Of a stretch of DNA of 51,657 nucleotides, positions 8,872-17,954 are shown piece by piece. The position numbers and the translations under genes were made by a program. The stretch's first letter is position 1; the number at the start of each line of letters is the position of its first letter. The notes beneath the pieces are model-generated. The model saw nothing but the letters and a program-made list of their open reading frames with translations. It was not told the origin of the DNA and ran no database searches. Source of the DNA: Chitinophagaceae bacterium (lineage in GTDB: Bacteria > Bacteroidota > Bacteroidia > Chitinophagales > Chitinophagaceae); assembly GCA_016786745.1 (NCBI GenBank), contig JAEUVS010000039.1, positions 1 through 51,657 on the forward strand. Reading direction: 5' to 3'.

Positions 8872-10410
8872 TCAGTAACCGGAATTTTGCTGAATGTTTG
8901 GATTGATATCCATCTCTATTTGCGGTATTGGCCACAAATACCAATCCTTTCCTGTAACGGGATGCGCGATCACGCGTGAACGTGGCACTGTTATACCTAC
9001 CATATTTTCCATGATCGGTATATATCGTCCGGTACGAAGCAGATCGAAGTAGCGCGTGCCTTCATAACACAGTTCAAGGCGACGCTCTTTCCATATTGCC
9101 TCACGTAACTGTGCCTGGTCGGATGCCACACCTGGTGCAAGAGGATCGAGACCTGCACGGTCGCGAATTTCATTTACAATTCCTGCTGCTGTTGCATCAC
9201 CCCCGTTCAACTCATTTAATGCTTCGGCGCGGGTAAGCAGCGTTCGCGCATATCTTAATACCACATAGTTAATAGCAGTACTGCCATCTATATTCGGACT
9301 TGGCGTATAAAATTTCATGGGTAGCCACAAATCGGGTTTGGCGGGATCAATCGGGTTAGGTATTCCATAAGTTCCGAGGGCTACATTTTTTCTCAAATCA
9401 TTCGGTTCCCATTCCTGCAAAAGACCATTGCCGCCCGTTCCTTTATAACTCGGCAGATCAGCGTCGTCATTGGTAACGGGGCCGCCAAAATAAGCATTCA
9501 CTGCACCCGGCGCCTGGAACACTGTATAGTAAATCATCAATTCCGAGGTTGGACCATTTGGACTCAACTCATTTCCATATTGTATTTCGAAAATTGACTC
9601 AAGACCGTTTTCATCCAGGCCCTGGAAATTTTTCGCATAGTCGGCAGTCGAACGCAGCGAGTATTCATTCGAAGTGATTACTGAATTAGCCGCATCGGCA
9701 GCTTCCTGCCATTCTTCCAGTATCAGGTGCAATTCTGCAAGAAGCGCATATGCGGCGCCTTTAGTTGCCCTACCCTGCTCAAAGCCATTTCCGCCTGTAA
9801 GCTGCGATTTAAGAGGGAGTTTGGCCGCTGCTGCATTGAGGTCGCTTTTTATCTGGGCAATCACGTCTACTATCGGGCTCTGTGCTATCTGCGAAGCCTC
9901 AGGATCATCAGAATACTCAGTAATCAAAGGCACTCCGCCGTACAGGTTTACTAAATAATAATAAGCAAGGCCGCGGAGAAAAAAGGCCTGCCCCTCTATA
10001 CTTTCTTTCAAACCGGCTGCCAGTTGAGTTTCTGTAAATGGCACGTCGTTTAATTTACTCAACAAGAGGTTTGCTCTTTGTATGGCCACATAACACTGCT
10101 GCCATGTCGCGATGAGTGCGCCCGGGGTTTCAGGAGTTTCGCTGTTAATCTTGTAGGGCGCTGTGCGGTCGAACGCGTCGAACGCATCGTCGCTTTTAAT
10201 TTCGAGCGCAATGGGCAAACCCTGTATAAAACCGAACATATCTGAAAAGGGCCTGTATACTCCATTTAAGGAAAGTATGGCGTTATCGCCGCTTGAAAAG
10301 GAACCGTCGATTGTTAACTGGCCCTGCGGTTGCAGATCTATCGTCTGTCGCGTACACGAGTGTACGAAAAACAGGAACACGGTGAATATAAAATAAAATA
10401 TCTTTTTCAT
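8872..10410 (-). CDS. SusD/RagB family outer-membrane glycan-binding lipoprotein
   Basis: 512 residues with ATG start. Lipoprotein signal with Cys at residue 19 (VHSCTRQ). Family signatures: FFLRGLAYYYLVNLYGGVPL in the first third, NEIRDRAGLDPL, then IWKERRLELCYEGTRYFDLL and the C-terminal IPQIEMDINPNIQQNSGY. SusD proteins cap the SusC channel on the cell surface and bind the glycan. It starts 16 bases after the susC stop codon, the usual pair order. The substrate cannot be read from the sequence. Confidence 0.96.
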   Translation of the reverse strand: MKKIFYFIFTVFLFFVHSCTRQTIDLQPQGQLTIDGSFSSGDNAILSLNGVYRPFSDMFGFIQGLPIALEIKSDDAFDAFDRTAPYKINSETPETPGALIATWQQCYVAIQRANLLLSKLNDVPFTETQLAAGLKESIEGQAFFLRGLAYYYLVNLYGGVPLITEYSDDPEASQIAQSPIVDVIAQIKSDLNAAAAKLPLKSQLTGGNGFEQGRATKGAAYALLAELHLILEEWQEAADAANSVITSNEYSLRSTADYAKNFQGLDENGLESIFEIQYGNELSPNGPTSELMIYYTVFQAPGAVNAYFGGPVTNDDADLPSYKGTGGNGLLQEWEPNDLRKNVALGTYGIPNPIDPAKPDLWLPMKFYTPSPNIDGSTAINYVVLRYARTLLTRAEALNELNGGDATAAGIVNEIRDRAGLDPLAPGVASDQAQLREAIWKERRLELCYEGTRYFDLLRTGRYIPIMENMVGITVPRSRVIAHPVTGKDWYLWPIPQIEMDINPNIQQNSGY

Positions 10411-10426
10411 TGTGTGCAGTTAAGAT

Positions 10427-13400
10427 TTATAAAACAACATTCAGTTTCACCGAGTACATCCTGTTAAGCGGATATGTACCCATGTCAAGCCCTGCATTCA
10501 ACGGATCGTTCTTAAAACTTCCCGTATGTGCCTCAACGTTATAACCTTCGTAGCTGGTAATCGTGTAAAGGTTATTACCGATTACGGAAAGGCGAAGCGC
10601 CTGGAGTTTCAACCGCGAAATCATCCGCCCGTGAAAGTCGTATGTAAGGGCCACGTTGTTAAACCTGAAGAAATCAGCATTCTGCACATATCGTGTGCTC
10701 GGCCTTGCATTGTACGGAGCGGTGCTCTGCGATGACCGGTGTATGGTGTTGCTGGGATTTGTGGGCGTCCACCTGTCTTTCATGTGTTCCATTGATCCCT
10801 GGTACCAGAAAGTCGATTCACCAAGCATCATCGGGGTATTCAACACTTTTGCGCCCACTGAAAAATCCGTGAAAATAGTGAGGGTTAAATTTTTAATGTT
10901 TAGTGTATTTGTGAAACCGCCATAGAACTTTGGCCACGGTGAACCAATGAAATCACGATCGTCGGCAGTTATTTTTCCATCGTTGTTGAGATCGCGGAAT
11001 TTCATATCGCCCGGCTTGAGCCCGGGGAACGCTGCAGCAGCTTCGTCTTCTTTACCCAACTGCCAGATGCCATCCATAACATAACCATAAAAAGATGAAA
11101 TCGGATGCCCTGCAGTGGTAAGGGTTGCGGGAGACTGATAAATAACGCTCCCGAAATAACGCATCGGATCACCGTTTATATCAAGTCCCAGGTTTATAAC
11201 CTCGTTCTTTACAAATGCGAAGTTGAGATCCGAGTTCCACTTTAAAGTACCTACAGAATTTACGGTATGTATTTCCGTTTCAAAACCGCGATTCTCAATA
11301 ATTCCAATGTTTTTAATAAGTGAACCGGTATAGCCCGATGTCGGTGCGACTGTAGTATTGCTCAGAAGGTTATCAGACCTTTTAATAAAGTAATCCAACA
11401 CTACGTTGACCCTCCTGTTAAAGAATGACATCTCGAGGCCAGCATCAAATTGTTTCAGCGACTCCCATTGCAGGAAAGGATTAGCCGGGTTATTCACTGC
11501 AAAACCTGGAGCGAATCCGTTACCAAATGCATAGTTGTTAGGGCTTACAAGTGGAATGAAACTAAATGGAACGATATCCTGGTTTCCTGTCAAACCATAG
11601 CTAATCCTCCATTTGACATCAGAAACAAAGCCAACAGTCTTCATGAAAGGCTCTTCCGACATCTGCCAACCCACCGACGCTGATGGGAAGTTACCCCACC
11701 GCTTACTGGGTGAAAACCGCGACGAACCATCACGGCGTACGGTTGCCGTAACAAGATATTTGTCCCTGAATGAATAAAATGCTCTTGCGAAATAAGATGA
11801 CAGGCCACTGGGTGTTGTTCCACCCGATGTTAGTGTTTCCGGCTGACCAGTGATTTGATTGATCTGGTTATTCAATGCACCGTAACCTACAACACGTAGC
11901 AACCGGCTGTCGTAACGTTGGGCCGAATAACCTGCCAACGCAGTTATTTTATGATCCCTGATCTTCGTATCATACGTTAACGTCGCATCCGACACCCAGT
12001 TCGTATTTCTCGTCTGTGCATCCTCTATTTCTGTAGAAAGTCTCTTGTATGCACCATTATCGTAGATGGGAAGGAACACATAGGTTCTTGCATTGTTTAC
12101 TTCGCCTCCCAGGAGATATTTAAATTTCAATCCCTTTATTAATTCATACTCCACGTAAGCGTTTCCAATAAAGGCATGAGAGGTATTGTTGTAAACATTC
12201 TGCTCCATCTCGGAAATCGGGTTGTTGAATGAATGTGCAGCATGTACCCCCGTAGTGGTAATTTTCTTGTATGAACCATCGGGATTTTTATGTGGGAACC
12301 ACGGAAGGTCCATTAACGCCTGTTTCCATATGCTCCAGAAACCATTCGTTTGAAATGTTCCCAGGTTGCCACCGTCTACAGTAGCAGAAAGGCGCGTACC
12401 CACTTTAAGTTTGTTGCTGATCTTGTGATCGAGATTCAGCCTGAAACCACCGATTTTATAATTTGTATTTATCAATACACCTTCTGTTCTCGAATAAAAT
12501 CCCGAAAGGAGATATTGAGTTTTTTCAGAGCCGCCTGAGAGACTCAGGTTATACTTCTGGAAATTTCCATTTCGTGTTGCCAGTTCCTGCCAGTCGTTAT
12601 TATTTTCTGCAAGCCATTGTGGGTCGTTCAGTTCATCAGGAATTGTTATCTGCGCTTCAGTAAGCGACTCTTTTACTATTTCAGCCTGGAGGAAAGCATC
12701 GGCCATTTCAAAAGGAATTACTGGGGTTAGTATTCCCGCTTCTGTTGTGAAGTCAACAACATCTTTACCCCTTCCGGAGCCGTTTTTCGTGGTGATCATC
12801 ACCACTCCGTTTGCCGCACGCGAACCATAAATCGCTGTGGCAGACGCATCCTTTAGCACGTCCATCGTGGCGATATCAGCAGGGTTGATATTTGAAAGCG
12901 TTCCGGCGGCCAGGGGCACGCCATCAACTACAAACAGTGGTTGGCCTCCATTTGAAGTAGAGTTCACGCCACGTATGTTTATACCGAAGTTATTTTTGAG
13001 ATCACCACCATTGTGTTTCACTTTTACTCCTGAAACACGACCCTGAAGCGCCTGTTCCACACTTACCAGCGGCAGGTTTTTAATTTCGTCTGAATTAACC
13101 TGGCCCACTGCCCCCGTAAGGTCCTTTCTACTTTGTGTACCATAACCAATAACCACTACTTCCTTTGCCTGGTCAACTCTTGTGCGGATGTTAATAGTTG
13201 AAAGGTCAGTTCGACCTGCAACCCTGACTTCGTGGGTTTCTATCCCTACACCTGTAAACACCAATATGGCGTTTTCATCAATCTGCTTCAGTTCAAAATA
13301 TCCATTATCGTCGGTGGTGGTCGACCTGTTTGCACCTTTAACAGTTACAGTAGCCAAAACAGGTTCCCCGATTTCATTAGCCACTCTTCCCCTGACATCG

Positions 13401-13882
13401 ATCAGGGCAACGTCGAAAAATTCGAATACGGATTTTGGCTCTTTGCCATTAGAACTGGTAACGAATTTGGGGGAAATAAAAATGCTTTTCCCCTCGATCA
13501 GGTATTCCAGCGGTTGTGTTCTAAAAACCGTGGAAAGGAACTCTTCCAGCGGAAGGGATCGGGCGTCGATAGTGACAGGCTTCGACGATTTAATTACCGC
13601 GTCACTATACAGGAATACAAAACCGGTCTGTTTTTTAACCGACGAAAAAACCGACTGTAAGGGGACGTTTTGCCCGGAAAAAGTAATGTTTTGAGATACA
13701 CCGGTTGCAGAAACATGAAAAAACCCGGCTGTCAGGAAAAGCACAGTTAGTCTCATAACTAACAGGGTTTTGGTGAGGAGCTTACCTCTTTTAATTGTCT
13801 CACCGCTTCCGCCTTCGGCGAAGGTGGTTAAGTACCGGAGCCTCATCCAGGCAAACCGAATACAATTAGCAGCTTTTTGCAT
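10427..13882 (-). CDS. SusC/RagA TonB-linked outer-membrane protein with STN domain
   Basis: 1151 residues from ATG at 13880-13882; an in-frame TTG nine bases upstream was rejected. A roughly 40-residue basic leader precedes the hydrophobic export segment (VMRLTVLFLTAGFFHVSA). Then follow an STN domain (about 66-137), a carboxypeptidase-regulatory-like beta domain (about 162-236), the TonB-box/plug region starting VVVIGYGTQ (242-250) with the LFVVDGVPL plug motif, and a 22-strand-type beta barrel ending at KLNVVL. The STN domain is the part that contacts a FecR anti-sigma factor, matching the sigma/FecR pair upstream. Role: TonB-dependent import of a glycan fragment and transmission of its presence to the sigma factor. 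Confidence 0.97.
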   Translation of the reverse strand: MQKAANCIRFAWMRLRYLTTFAEGGSGETIKRGKLLTKTLLVMRLTVLFLTAGFFHVSATGVSQNITFSGQNVPLQSVFSSVKKQTGFVFLYSDAVIKSSKPVTIDARSLPLEEFLSTVFRTQPLEYLIEGKSIFISPKFVTSSNGKEPKSVFEFFDVALIDVRGRVANEIGEPVLATVTVKGANRSTTTDDNGYFELKQIDENAILVFTGVGIETHEVRVAGRTDLSTINIRTRVDQAKEVVVIGYGTQSRKDLTGAVGQVNSDEIKNLPLVSVEQALQGRVSGVKVKHNGGDLKNNFGINIRGVNSTSNGGQPLFVVDGVPLAAGTLSNINPADIATMDVLKDASATAIYGSRAANGVVMITTKNGSGRGKDVVDFTTEAGILTPVIPFEMADAFLQAEIVKESLTEAQITIPDELNDPQWLAENNNDWQELATRNGNFQKYNLSLSGGSEKTQYLLSGFYSRTEGVLINTNYKIGGFRLNLDHKISNKLKVGTRLSATVDGGNLGTFQTNGFWSIWKQALMDLPWFPHKNPDGSYKKITTTGVHAAHSFNNPISEMEQNVYNNTSHAFIGNAYVEYELIKGLKFKYLLGGEVNNARTYVFLPIYDNGAYKRLSTEIEDAQTRNTNWVSDATLTYDTKIRDHKITALAGYSAQRYDSRLLRVVGYGALNNQINQITGQPETLTSGGTTPSGLSSYFARAFYSFRDKYLVTATVRRDGSSRFSPSKRWGNFPSASVGWQMSEEPFMKTVGFVSDVKWRISYGLTGNQDIVPFSFIPLVSPNNYAFGNGFAPGFAVNNPANPFLQWESLKQFDAGLEMSFFNRRVNVVLDYFIKRSDNLLSNTTVAPTSGYTGSLIKNIGIIENRGFETEIHTVNSVGTLKWNSDLNFAFVKNEVINLGLDINGDPMRYFGSVIYQSPATLTTAGHPISSFYGYVMDGIWQLGKEDEAAAAFPGLKPGDMKFRDLNNDGKITADDRDFIGSPWPKFYGGFTNTLNIKNLTLTIFTDFSVGAKVLNTPMMLGESTFWYQGSMEHMKDRWTPTNPSNTIHRSSQSTAPYNARPSTRYVQNADFFRFNNVALTYDFHGRMISRLKLQALRLSVIGNNLYTITSYEGYNVEAHTGSFKNDPLNAGLDMGTYPLNRMYSVKLNVVL

Positions 13883-13911
13883 AAATTGCAATTGTTTGGG
13901 TGAAGAAAAGC

Positions 13912-13937
13912 AGTCTTTCGCGAGACTTTTTGTTTTT
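13912..13937 (+). terminator. Second hairpin with T-rich tail in the susC leader
   Basis: Stem AGTCT (13912-13916) and AGACT (13923-13927) around TTCGCG, followed by TTTTTGTTTTT on the plus strand. The stem is short, so the call is weak. It lies 30 bases upstream of the susC start codon, where a leader structure could affect translation or elongation. Confidence 0.3.
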
Positions 13938-13954
13938 AGTTACCCGAACATCCC

Positions 13955-13986
13955 ACCGAAAGTGTAGCAAGCACTTTCGGTTTTTT
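13955..13986 (+). terminator. Terminator-like hairpin in the fecR-susC leader, plus-strand polarity
   Basis: Perfect 10-base stem ACCGAAAGTG / CACTTTCGGT (13955-13964 and 13972-13981) with loop TAGCAAG, followed on the plus strand by a six-T run. It has the form of an intrinsic terminator, but for the strand opposite to fecR and susC. On the minus strand it would instead be a stable hairpin in the leader between the two genes. Confidence 0.5.
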
Positions 13987-14034
13987 GTTTCAGGCAGGTT
14001 ATTTCATTTGATATTCTTTTATCTGATATTCTAT

Positions 14035-15225
14035 TTATCCGTATACGGTCAATGTTTTTGCATCCATCCTGAACTTAAGTCCCATTTTCTGTAAAAAGGT
14101 CAAAACAACAGACAGGTTTACATCCCTGTACATTTCTCCTTTTAATTTGAAATCAGCTACACTACCTACGTACTTAACCTCAATGTCGTACCAGCGTTCC
14201 AATTGCCTCATTACGGAACGCAGATCAGCATTGTCGAAACTGAATAAACCGTTCTTCCATGCCAAAGCCTGGTTGATATCCGCCGATTGCACAACTATTG
14301 TTTCACCGGATGCCTCCACGGCCTGTTCACCAGGTTTCAGGATGATTGAAGAAGAAATTTTTACGCTTCCCTCCAATAGTGTCGTTTTAATGTTTTCTTC
14401 ATTAGTGTAGGAGTTGATATTAAAACTGGTTCCCAAAACTTCAACTGTTGATTTGCCATTTATGTCGACAATGAACGGTCGCTCCTTATTTTTCACAACC
14501 TCGAAGTATGCCTCACCGATAATTTTCACCTCACGGTTTTGGGAAACAAAGGCTGCGGGATAAGTAATAGAACTGGCTGCATTGAGCCAAACCTTTGTTC
14601 CATCGGGCAACACCAGGCGGTACTGGCCGCCAGCAGGTGTGCTCATGGTGTTCCACATAATATCTTCAGCCGACAATCCCTTCACATTATATGCAACCTG
14701 GCCATTTGCAAGTTTTACCACTTCAGTACCACCTTGCAGGGCAAGGTTTCCATTAGCAGCATTGTCAAGGATAATTTTTGTTCCATCAGCAAGCGTCAAA
14801 ACAGCTTTTTCGCCACCAGGAGCAACATCCGGTTGCAGGGGCCTGTGGTTAACTGTCGTTGCCAGGTGATCGTTTTTATAATTTGTAGTCCAGAAGTAAG
14901 CAGCTATTCCAAAACAAACGACTATGGCCGCGGCATAGCGGAACCACGCTGTTCTTAAGAAGTGAACACGATGAACAATCTTCGGTTGAGTTACCTCCGT
15001 GGAGAGTATCTTACTCGCCAACCGGTCGGCAAACAGGGTTCGGAATTCTTCAGGCCAAATCCTGATATCACTATTTTCAAGATAGTTCTGCCATAAATAT
15101 TCTTCCAGTTCAGGATCCAATTTTTCCCGGGTAAACATGCGGAAGAAAGCTTCCTTTTCTTCTGACGAAAGCGTTCCCTTTATATACCTATCCATTATTT
15201 CGGCAAAACCCTCTTTCTGAGACAT
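14035..15225 (-). CDS. FecR-family anti-sigma factor
   Basis: 396 residues from the ATG at 15223-15225 (an upstream TTG codon was rejected). The N-terminal cytoplasmic region (about 1-90) should bind the sigma factor. A single membrane segment FRYAAAIVVCFGIAAYFWTT lies at about 96-115. The periplasmic FecR domain contains AGGQYRLVLPDGTKVWLNAA, and a C-terminal STN-like part (about 320-396: FSFDNADLRSVMRQLERWYD) ends in KTLTVYG. It should hold the sigma factor at the inner membrane until the cognate SusC STN domain signals. It lies 97 bases downstream of the sigma gene and 152 bases upstream of susC. Confidence 0.95.
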   Translation of the reverse strand: MSQKEGFAEIMDRYIKGTLSSEEKEAFFRMFTREKLDPELEEYLWQNYLENSDIRIWPEEFRTLFADRLASKILSTEVTQPKIVHRVHFLRTAWFRYAAAIVVCFGIAAYFWTTNYKNDHLATTVNHRPLQPDVAPGGEKAVLTLADGTKIILDNAANGNLALQGGTEVVKLANGQVAYNVKGLSAEDIMWNTMSTPAGGQYRLVLPDGTKVWLNAASSITYPAAFVSQNREVKIIGEAYFEVVKNKERPFIVDINGKSTVEVLGTSFNINSYTNEENIKTTLLEGSVKISSSIILKPGEQAVEASGETIVVQSADINQALAWKNGLFSFDNADLRSVMRQLERWYDIEVKYVGSVADFKLKGEMYRDVNLSVVLTFLQKMGLKFRMDAKTLTVYG

Positions 15226-15322
15226 AAGCAAACAATTGAATGACCAATGCGATGCTCTCTATGACCGTTATATTTATAGACAGGCATAAAAAACAAAAGC
15301 GGCAATAGCGGATTAAACTATT

Positions 15323-15916
15323 TTAAAAAAAATTTAAGGAGAGAATGATAAGAAAGCAATAGAAGGCATCAGGCGAGTACCTGTGCAGGAAATCTCTTAT
15401 TTCATTCATTGCGGTTACAAGATTCCAGCGAACTGTGCGGGTGGCTATGCGAAGGCACCGGCTTACCTCCTCCTGGTTTCTTCCTTCGAAGTAAATCATT
15501 TTAAAAACTGCCTGTCGTTGTGCAGGCAGGTGGTTGATGGCTTTCTCTAAAAGAACCGCCAGTTCCTTCCTGTCGTGCTGGTCGTCTGGACTAAATGAAT
15601 CTTCAGTTTCACCGAGTTCGGTAAACTTAAAATCACTCGCCTTGCGTTTCATGCTATTGATAAGGCAGTTCCTGGTAAGAGTAAAAAGATATTTGTTCCA
15701 GTCTTCCACCTGTTGAAGTTTTTCCCGCTTCTGCCACACTCTCAAAAAAACATCCTGGACAAGTTCCTCTGCCCTATGCCACGATTTGACAAACGTCAAT
15801 GCATGAAAGAAAACCCGTTCGGAATACAGGTAGGTCAGGCGTCGAAAGGCTTGTTCGTCGCCGTTTGCGATTCGCGAAAGCAGATCTCTCTCGTTATTTA
15901 GATTTTCTGTCGGCAA
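15323..15916 (-). CDS. ECF-type RNA polymerase sigma factor, TTG start
   Basis: 197 residues. Region 2 has the motif AEELVQDVFLRVWQKRE; region 4 is LPAQRQAVFKMIYFEGRNQE followed by a helix-turn-helix ending RTVRWNLVTAM. The only suitable start is TTG at 15914-15916, because an in-frame TAA lies two codons upstream and no ATG precedes region 2. The C-terminus is an odd hydrophobic tail (FYCFLIILSLNFF). Partner of the downstream FecR protein; together they should control the susC operon. Confidence 0.92.
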   Translation of the reverse strand: MPTENLNNERDLLSRIANGDEQAFRRLTYLYSERVFFHALTFVKSWHRAEELVQDVFLRVWQKREKLQQVEDWNKYLFTLTRNCLINSMKRKASDFKFTELGETEDSFSPDDQHDRKELAVLLEKAINHLPAQRQAVFKMIYFEGRNQEEVSRCLRIATRTVRWNLVTAMNEIRDFLHRYSPDAFYCFLIILSLNFF

Positions 15917-16003
15917 GTTTTAGTCAGCACCGTTTTATTCAGTAAAATTAAAAATATAAAAAAATCATTTTATCAGTTTTTTGAAGACCCCCTGGGAGAG
16001 ATT

Positions 16004-16081
16004 GTCATCCCGAACCGAGTTTCGCCCATTCGGCCTTCGGCCTCAGGATAAACTCCGCGAAACGAGCGTGAGGGATCTGCG
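16004..16081 (+). repeat. Dispersed palindromic repeat, copy A
   Basis: 78 bp between the divergent sigma and reductase genes. Left box GTCATCCCGAACCGAG (16004-16019), right box GCGTGAGGGATCTGCG (16066-16081). The middle contains GAGTTTCGC pairing with GCGAAAC and a GGCCTTCGGCC hairpin. The same boxes recur at 44933 and 46184, and a compact relative at 49924. Confidence 0.85.
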
Positions 16082-16114
16082 AAGAACGCTATTAAATATT
16101 CCCTAGCTTTACCT

Positions 16115-16633
16115 ATGCGGAAACTAATCTTGCAACTGGCTGTAAGTCTCGACGGATTTATAGAAGGACCCAATGGCGAATTCGACTGGTGTTTTACCGA
16201 CCAGGACTATGGGATGAAGGAATTTTTCAAACGGATCGATGCCGTCTTTTTCGGACGCAAAAGTTATGAGGTCGCGATGAGTATTCCCGACAACGCAGGA
16301 TGGATGCCGCCCGTAAAACAATACATTTTCTCCAATACACTGACAAGTGTGGAACAACCCGCGGAACTTGTGCAGGGAGATACCATCTCAAAAGTTACCT
16401 CTATCAAGTCGCAACCCGGAAAGGATATATGGCTCTTTGGAGGAGCGTCGCTCACAAAATCGCTGCTCGAAGCAAAGCTTGTGGATGAGCTGATTCTTGC
16501 CGTACATCCCATTTTATTAGGCAATGGCAAACGTCTTTTCCAGGATATAACCGATCGTATAAATTTAAAATTGCTACACACAAAAGAATACAGCAGCGGC
16601 CTTGTAATGTTGTCGTACGGGCTGAAAAAATAA
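16115..16633 (+). CDS. RibD C-terminal/dihydrofolate-reductase-fold family protein
   Basis: 172 residues with ATG start and no signal peptide. Starts RKLILQLAVSLDGFIEGPNG, the family opening with its SLDGFI motif, then FFGRKSYEVA, LFGGASLTKSLL and LILAVHPILLGNGKRLF. These are hallmarks of the small stand-alone RibD-C reductases common in Bacteroidota and Actinobacteria. The fold binds NADPH; the substrate is unknown and true folate reduction is not implied. It starts 33 bases after repeat copy A. Confidence 0.9.
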   Translation: MRKLILQLAVSLDGFIEGPNGEFDWCFTDQDYGMKEFFKRIDAVFFGRKSYEVAMSIPDNAGWMPPVKQYIFSNTLTSVEQPAELVQGDTISKVTSIKSQPGKDIWLFGGASLTKSLLEAKLVDELILAVHPILLGNGKRLFQDITDRINLKLLHTKEYSSGLVMLSYGLKK

Positions 16634-16740
16634 AAACATCATCCATTCATTTTCTGCTAATGAACACAAACGTTTGCATCAACTGTTCGCTTCGTTTCTG
16701 CGTATTTTCATGTTTTACCCAACCATAAAAGCCAGGTTCG

Positions 16741-17865
16741 ATGAATAGAAGGTTACTAAAAACATTCCGCTTATTTTATCTTTCAATAGTATCCGCTTTT
16801 TTTATCATTGGTTGCAAAGAGCCGGGAAAATACAGCATAGTTCAAACAAATAATCCACGGTTTGTTCCTAACACGCTATTCAGCAGGTTCGAAGATTTGT
16901 CGTCTCCAAAATATAAGGCGCTGAAAGAAAAGTATGAACTGGACACCATCTTCCACGGCGAAACTGATGAGTTCAAAAGAGTTCTTTTAATACGCAATTG
17001 GATAAGAAAAATTATTGAAATAGATAACGTGGGCCCCTACCCCGGTGATGGATCTGTTGAAAGCATATTGGATGCGGCACTCAAAGGACACGGCTTTCAT
17101 TGCGGGCATTACATGGTGGTTCAGAACGCCATACTAAATGCCTATGGATATGTTACACGGTGTCTCGGAGCAGGAGAAGGATCACTCCCGGTTGTTGAAA
17201 GTCATCATGCCATTAATGAAGTTTGGGTGAATAAATACAGTAAATGGGTGTTGATCGATGCCAAGTACGACTATCATTTTGAAAAGAATGGCATACCGTT
17301 ATCAGCGTTGGAAGTGCGGGGCGAGTCGCTCAGAAACCACGCACAGGATATCGTATTGGTGAAAGGACCGGACAGGGTGCCGACGGAAACCTATCCTGAG
17401 CTAAACAATCGTCCCAAATCAGAATTTGCCAGGGTATACACATGGATCACCTGGCAAAAATATGCCAACCCCTACACCGGTTTCCCTATCGATCAATGGA
17501 ACGATTTGATAGCCTATAAAGACGATTACACCCAAAACCATATTTGGATAAGGGAAGGAAAACAGCACTGGGCCTATAACACACCTCATCTTACAGAAGT
17601 TGCCGACGCGGAGTCTATCAATTGGACACCCAATACAATTAAAGCCAATGTAGAAATTTCGGGGGCAACTGCACTGGTAAAGCTTGAATCGGATACTCCC
17701 AATTTTCAGACTTATCAAATGAAACAGGGTACCAACGAATGGGTTAACGTTCCTGAGTCCCTGGCAATAGATTTAAAGAACGAAAAAGAAGAACGATTAT
17801 TCCAGGCAGTTAACAAGGCGGGTGTGCCCGGACCACCGTTTACGCTGGTAATTCAGCGACAATAG
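16741..17865 (+). CDS. Transglutaminase-like lipoprotein
   Basis: 374 residues with ATG start. Lipoprotein signal with Cys25 (FFIIGCKEPG). The central region carries a papain-like triad in the expected order: Cys121 in GHGFHCGHYM, His156 in ESHHAINEVWV and Asp173 in WVLIDAKYDYHF. This is the transglutaminase-like superfamily, often acting as a peptidase or amidase in bacteria. The C-terminal part (about 290-374) looks beta-rich. Single gene with 107 bases upstream and a convergent esterase downstream. Function is not known beyond fold and probable envelope location. Confidence 0.8.
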   Translation: MNRRLLKTFRLFYLSIVSAFFIIGCKEPGKYSIVQTNNPRFVPNTLFSRFEDLSSPKYKALKEKYELDTIFHGETDEFKRVLLIRNWIRKIIEIDNVGPYPGDGSVESILDAALKGHGFHCGHYMVVQNAILNAYGYVTRCLGAGEGSLPVVESHHAINEVWVNKYSKWVLIDAKYDYHFEKNGIPLSALEVRGESLRNHAQDIVLVKGPDRVPTETYPELNNRPKSEFARVYTWITWQKYANPYTGFPIDQWNDLIAYKDDYTQNHIWIREGKQHWAYNTPHLTEVADAESINWTPNTIKANVEISGATALVKLESDTPNFQTYQMKQGTNEWVNVPESLAIDLKNEKEERLFQAVNKAGVPGPPFTLVIQRQ

Positions 17866-17954
17866 CAGATAAAAATTCGCCGGCTGAATTCAAAAACATG
17901 CGGTGATTCGCTAACCGACGCGGAATGACGTTGAGATTTGTGAAGAAGTAATGG

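Noticed and set aside
17885..17940. Possible degenerate palindromic repeat (GCGGAATGACGTTGAG)
   Set aside because: Only the short GGAATGACG end resembles the family; no partner box is present.
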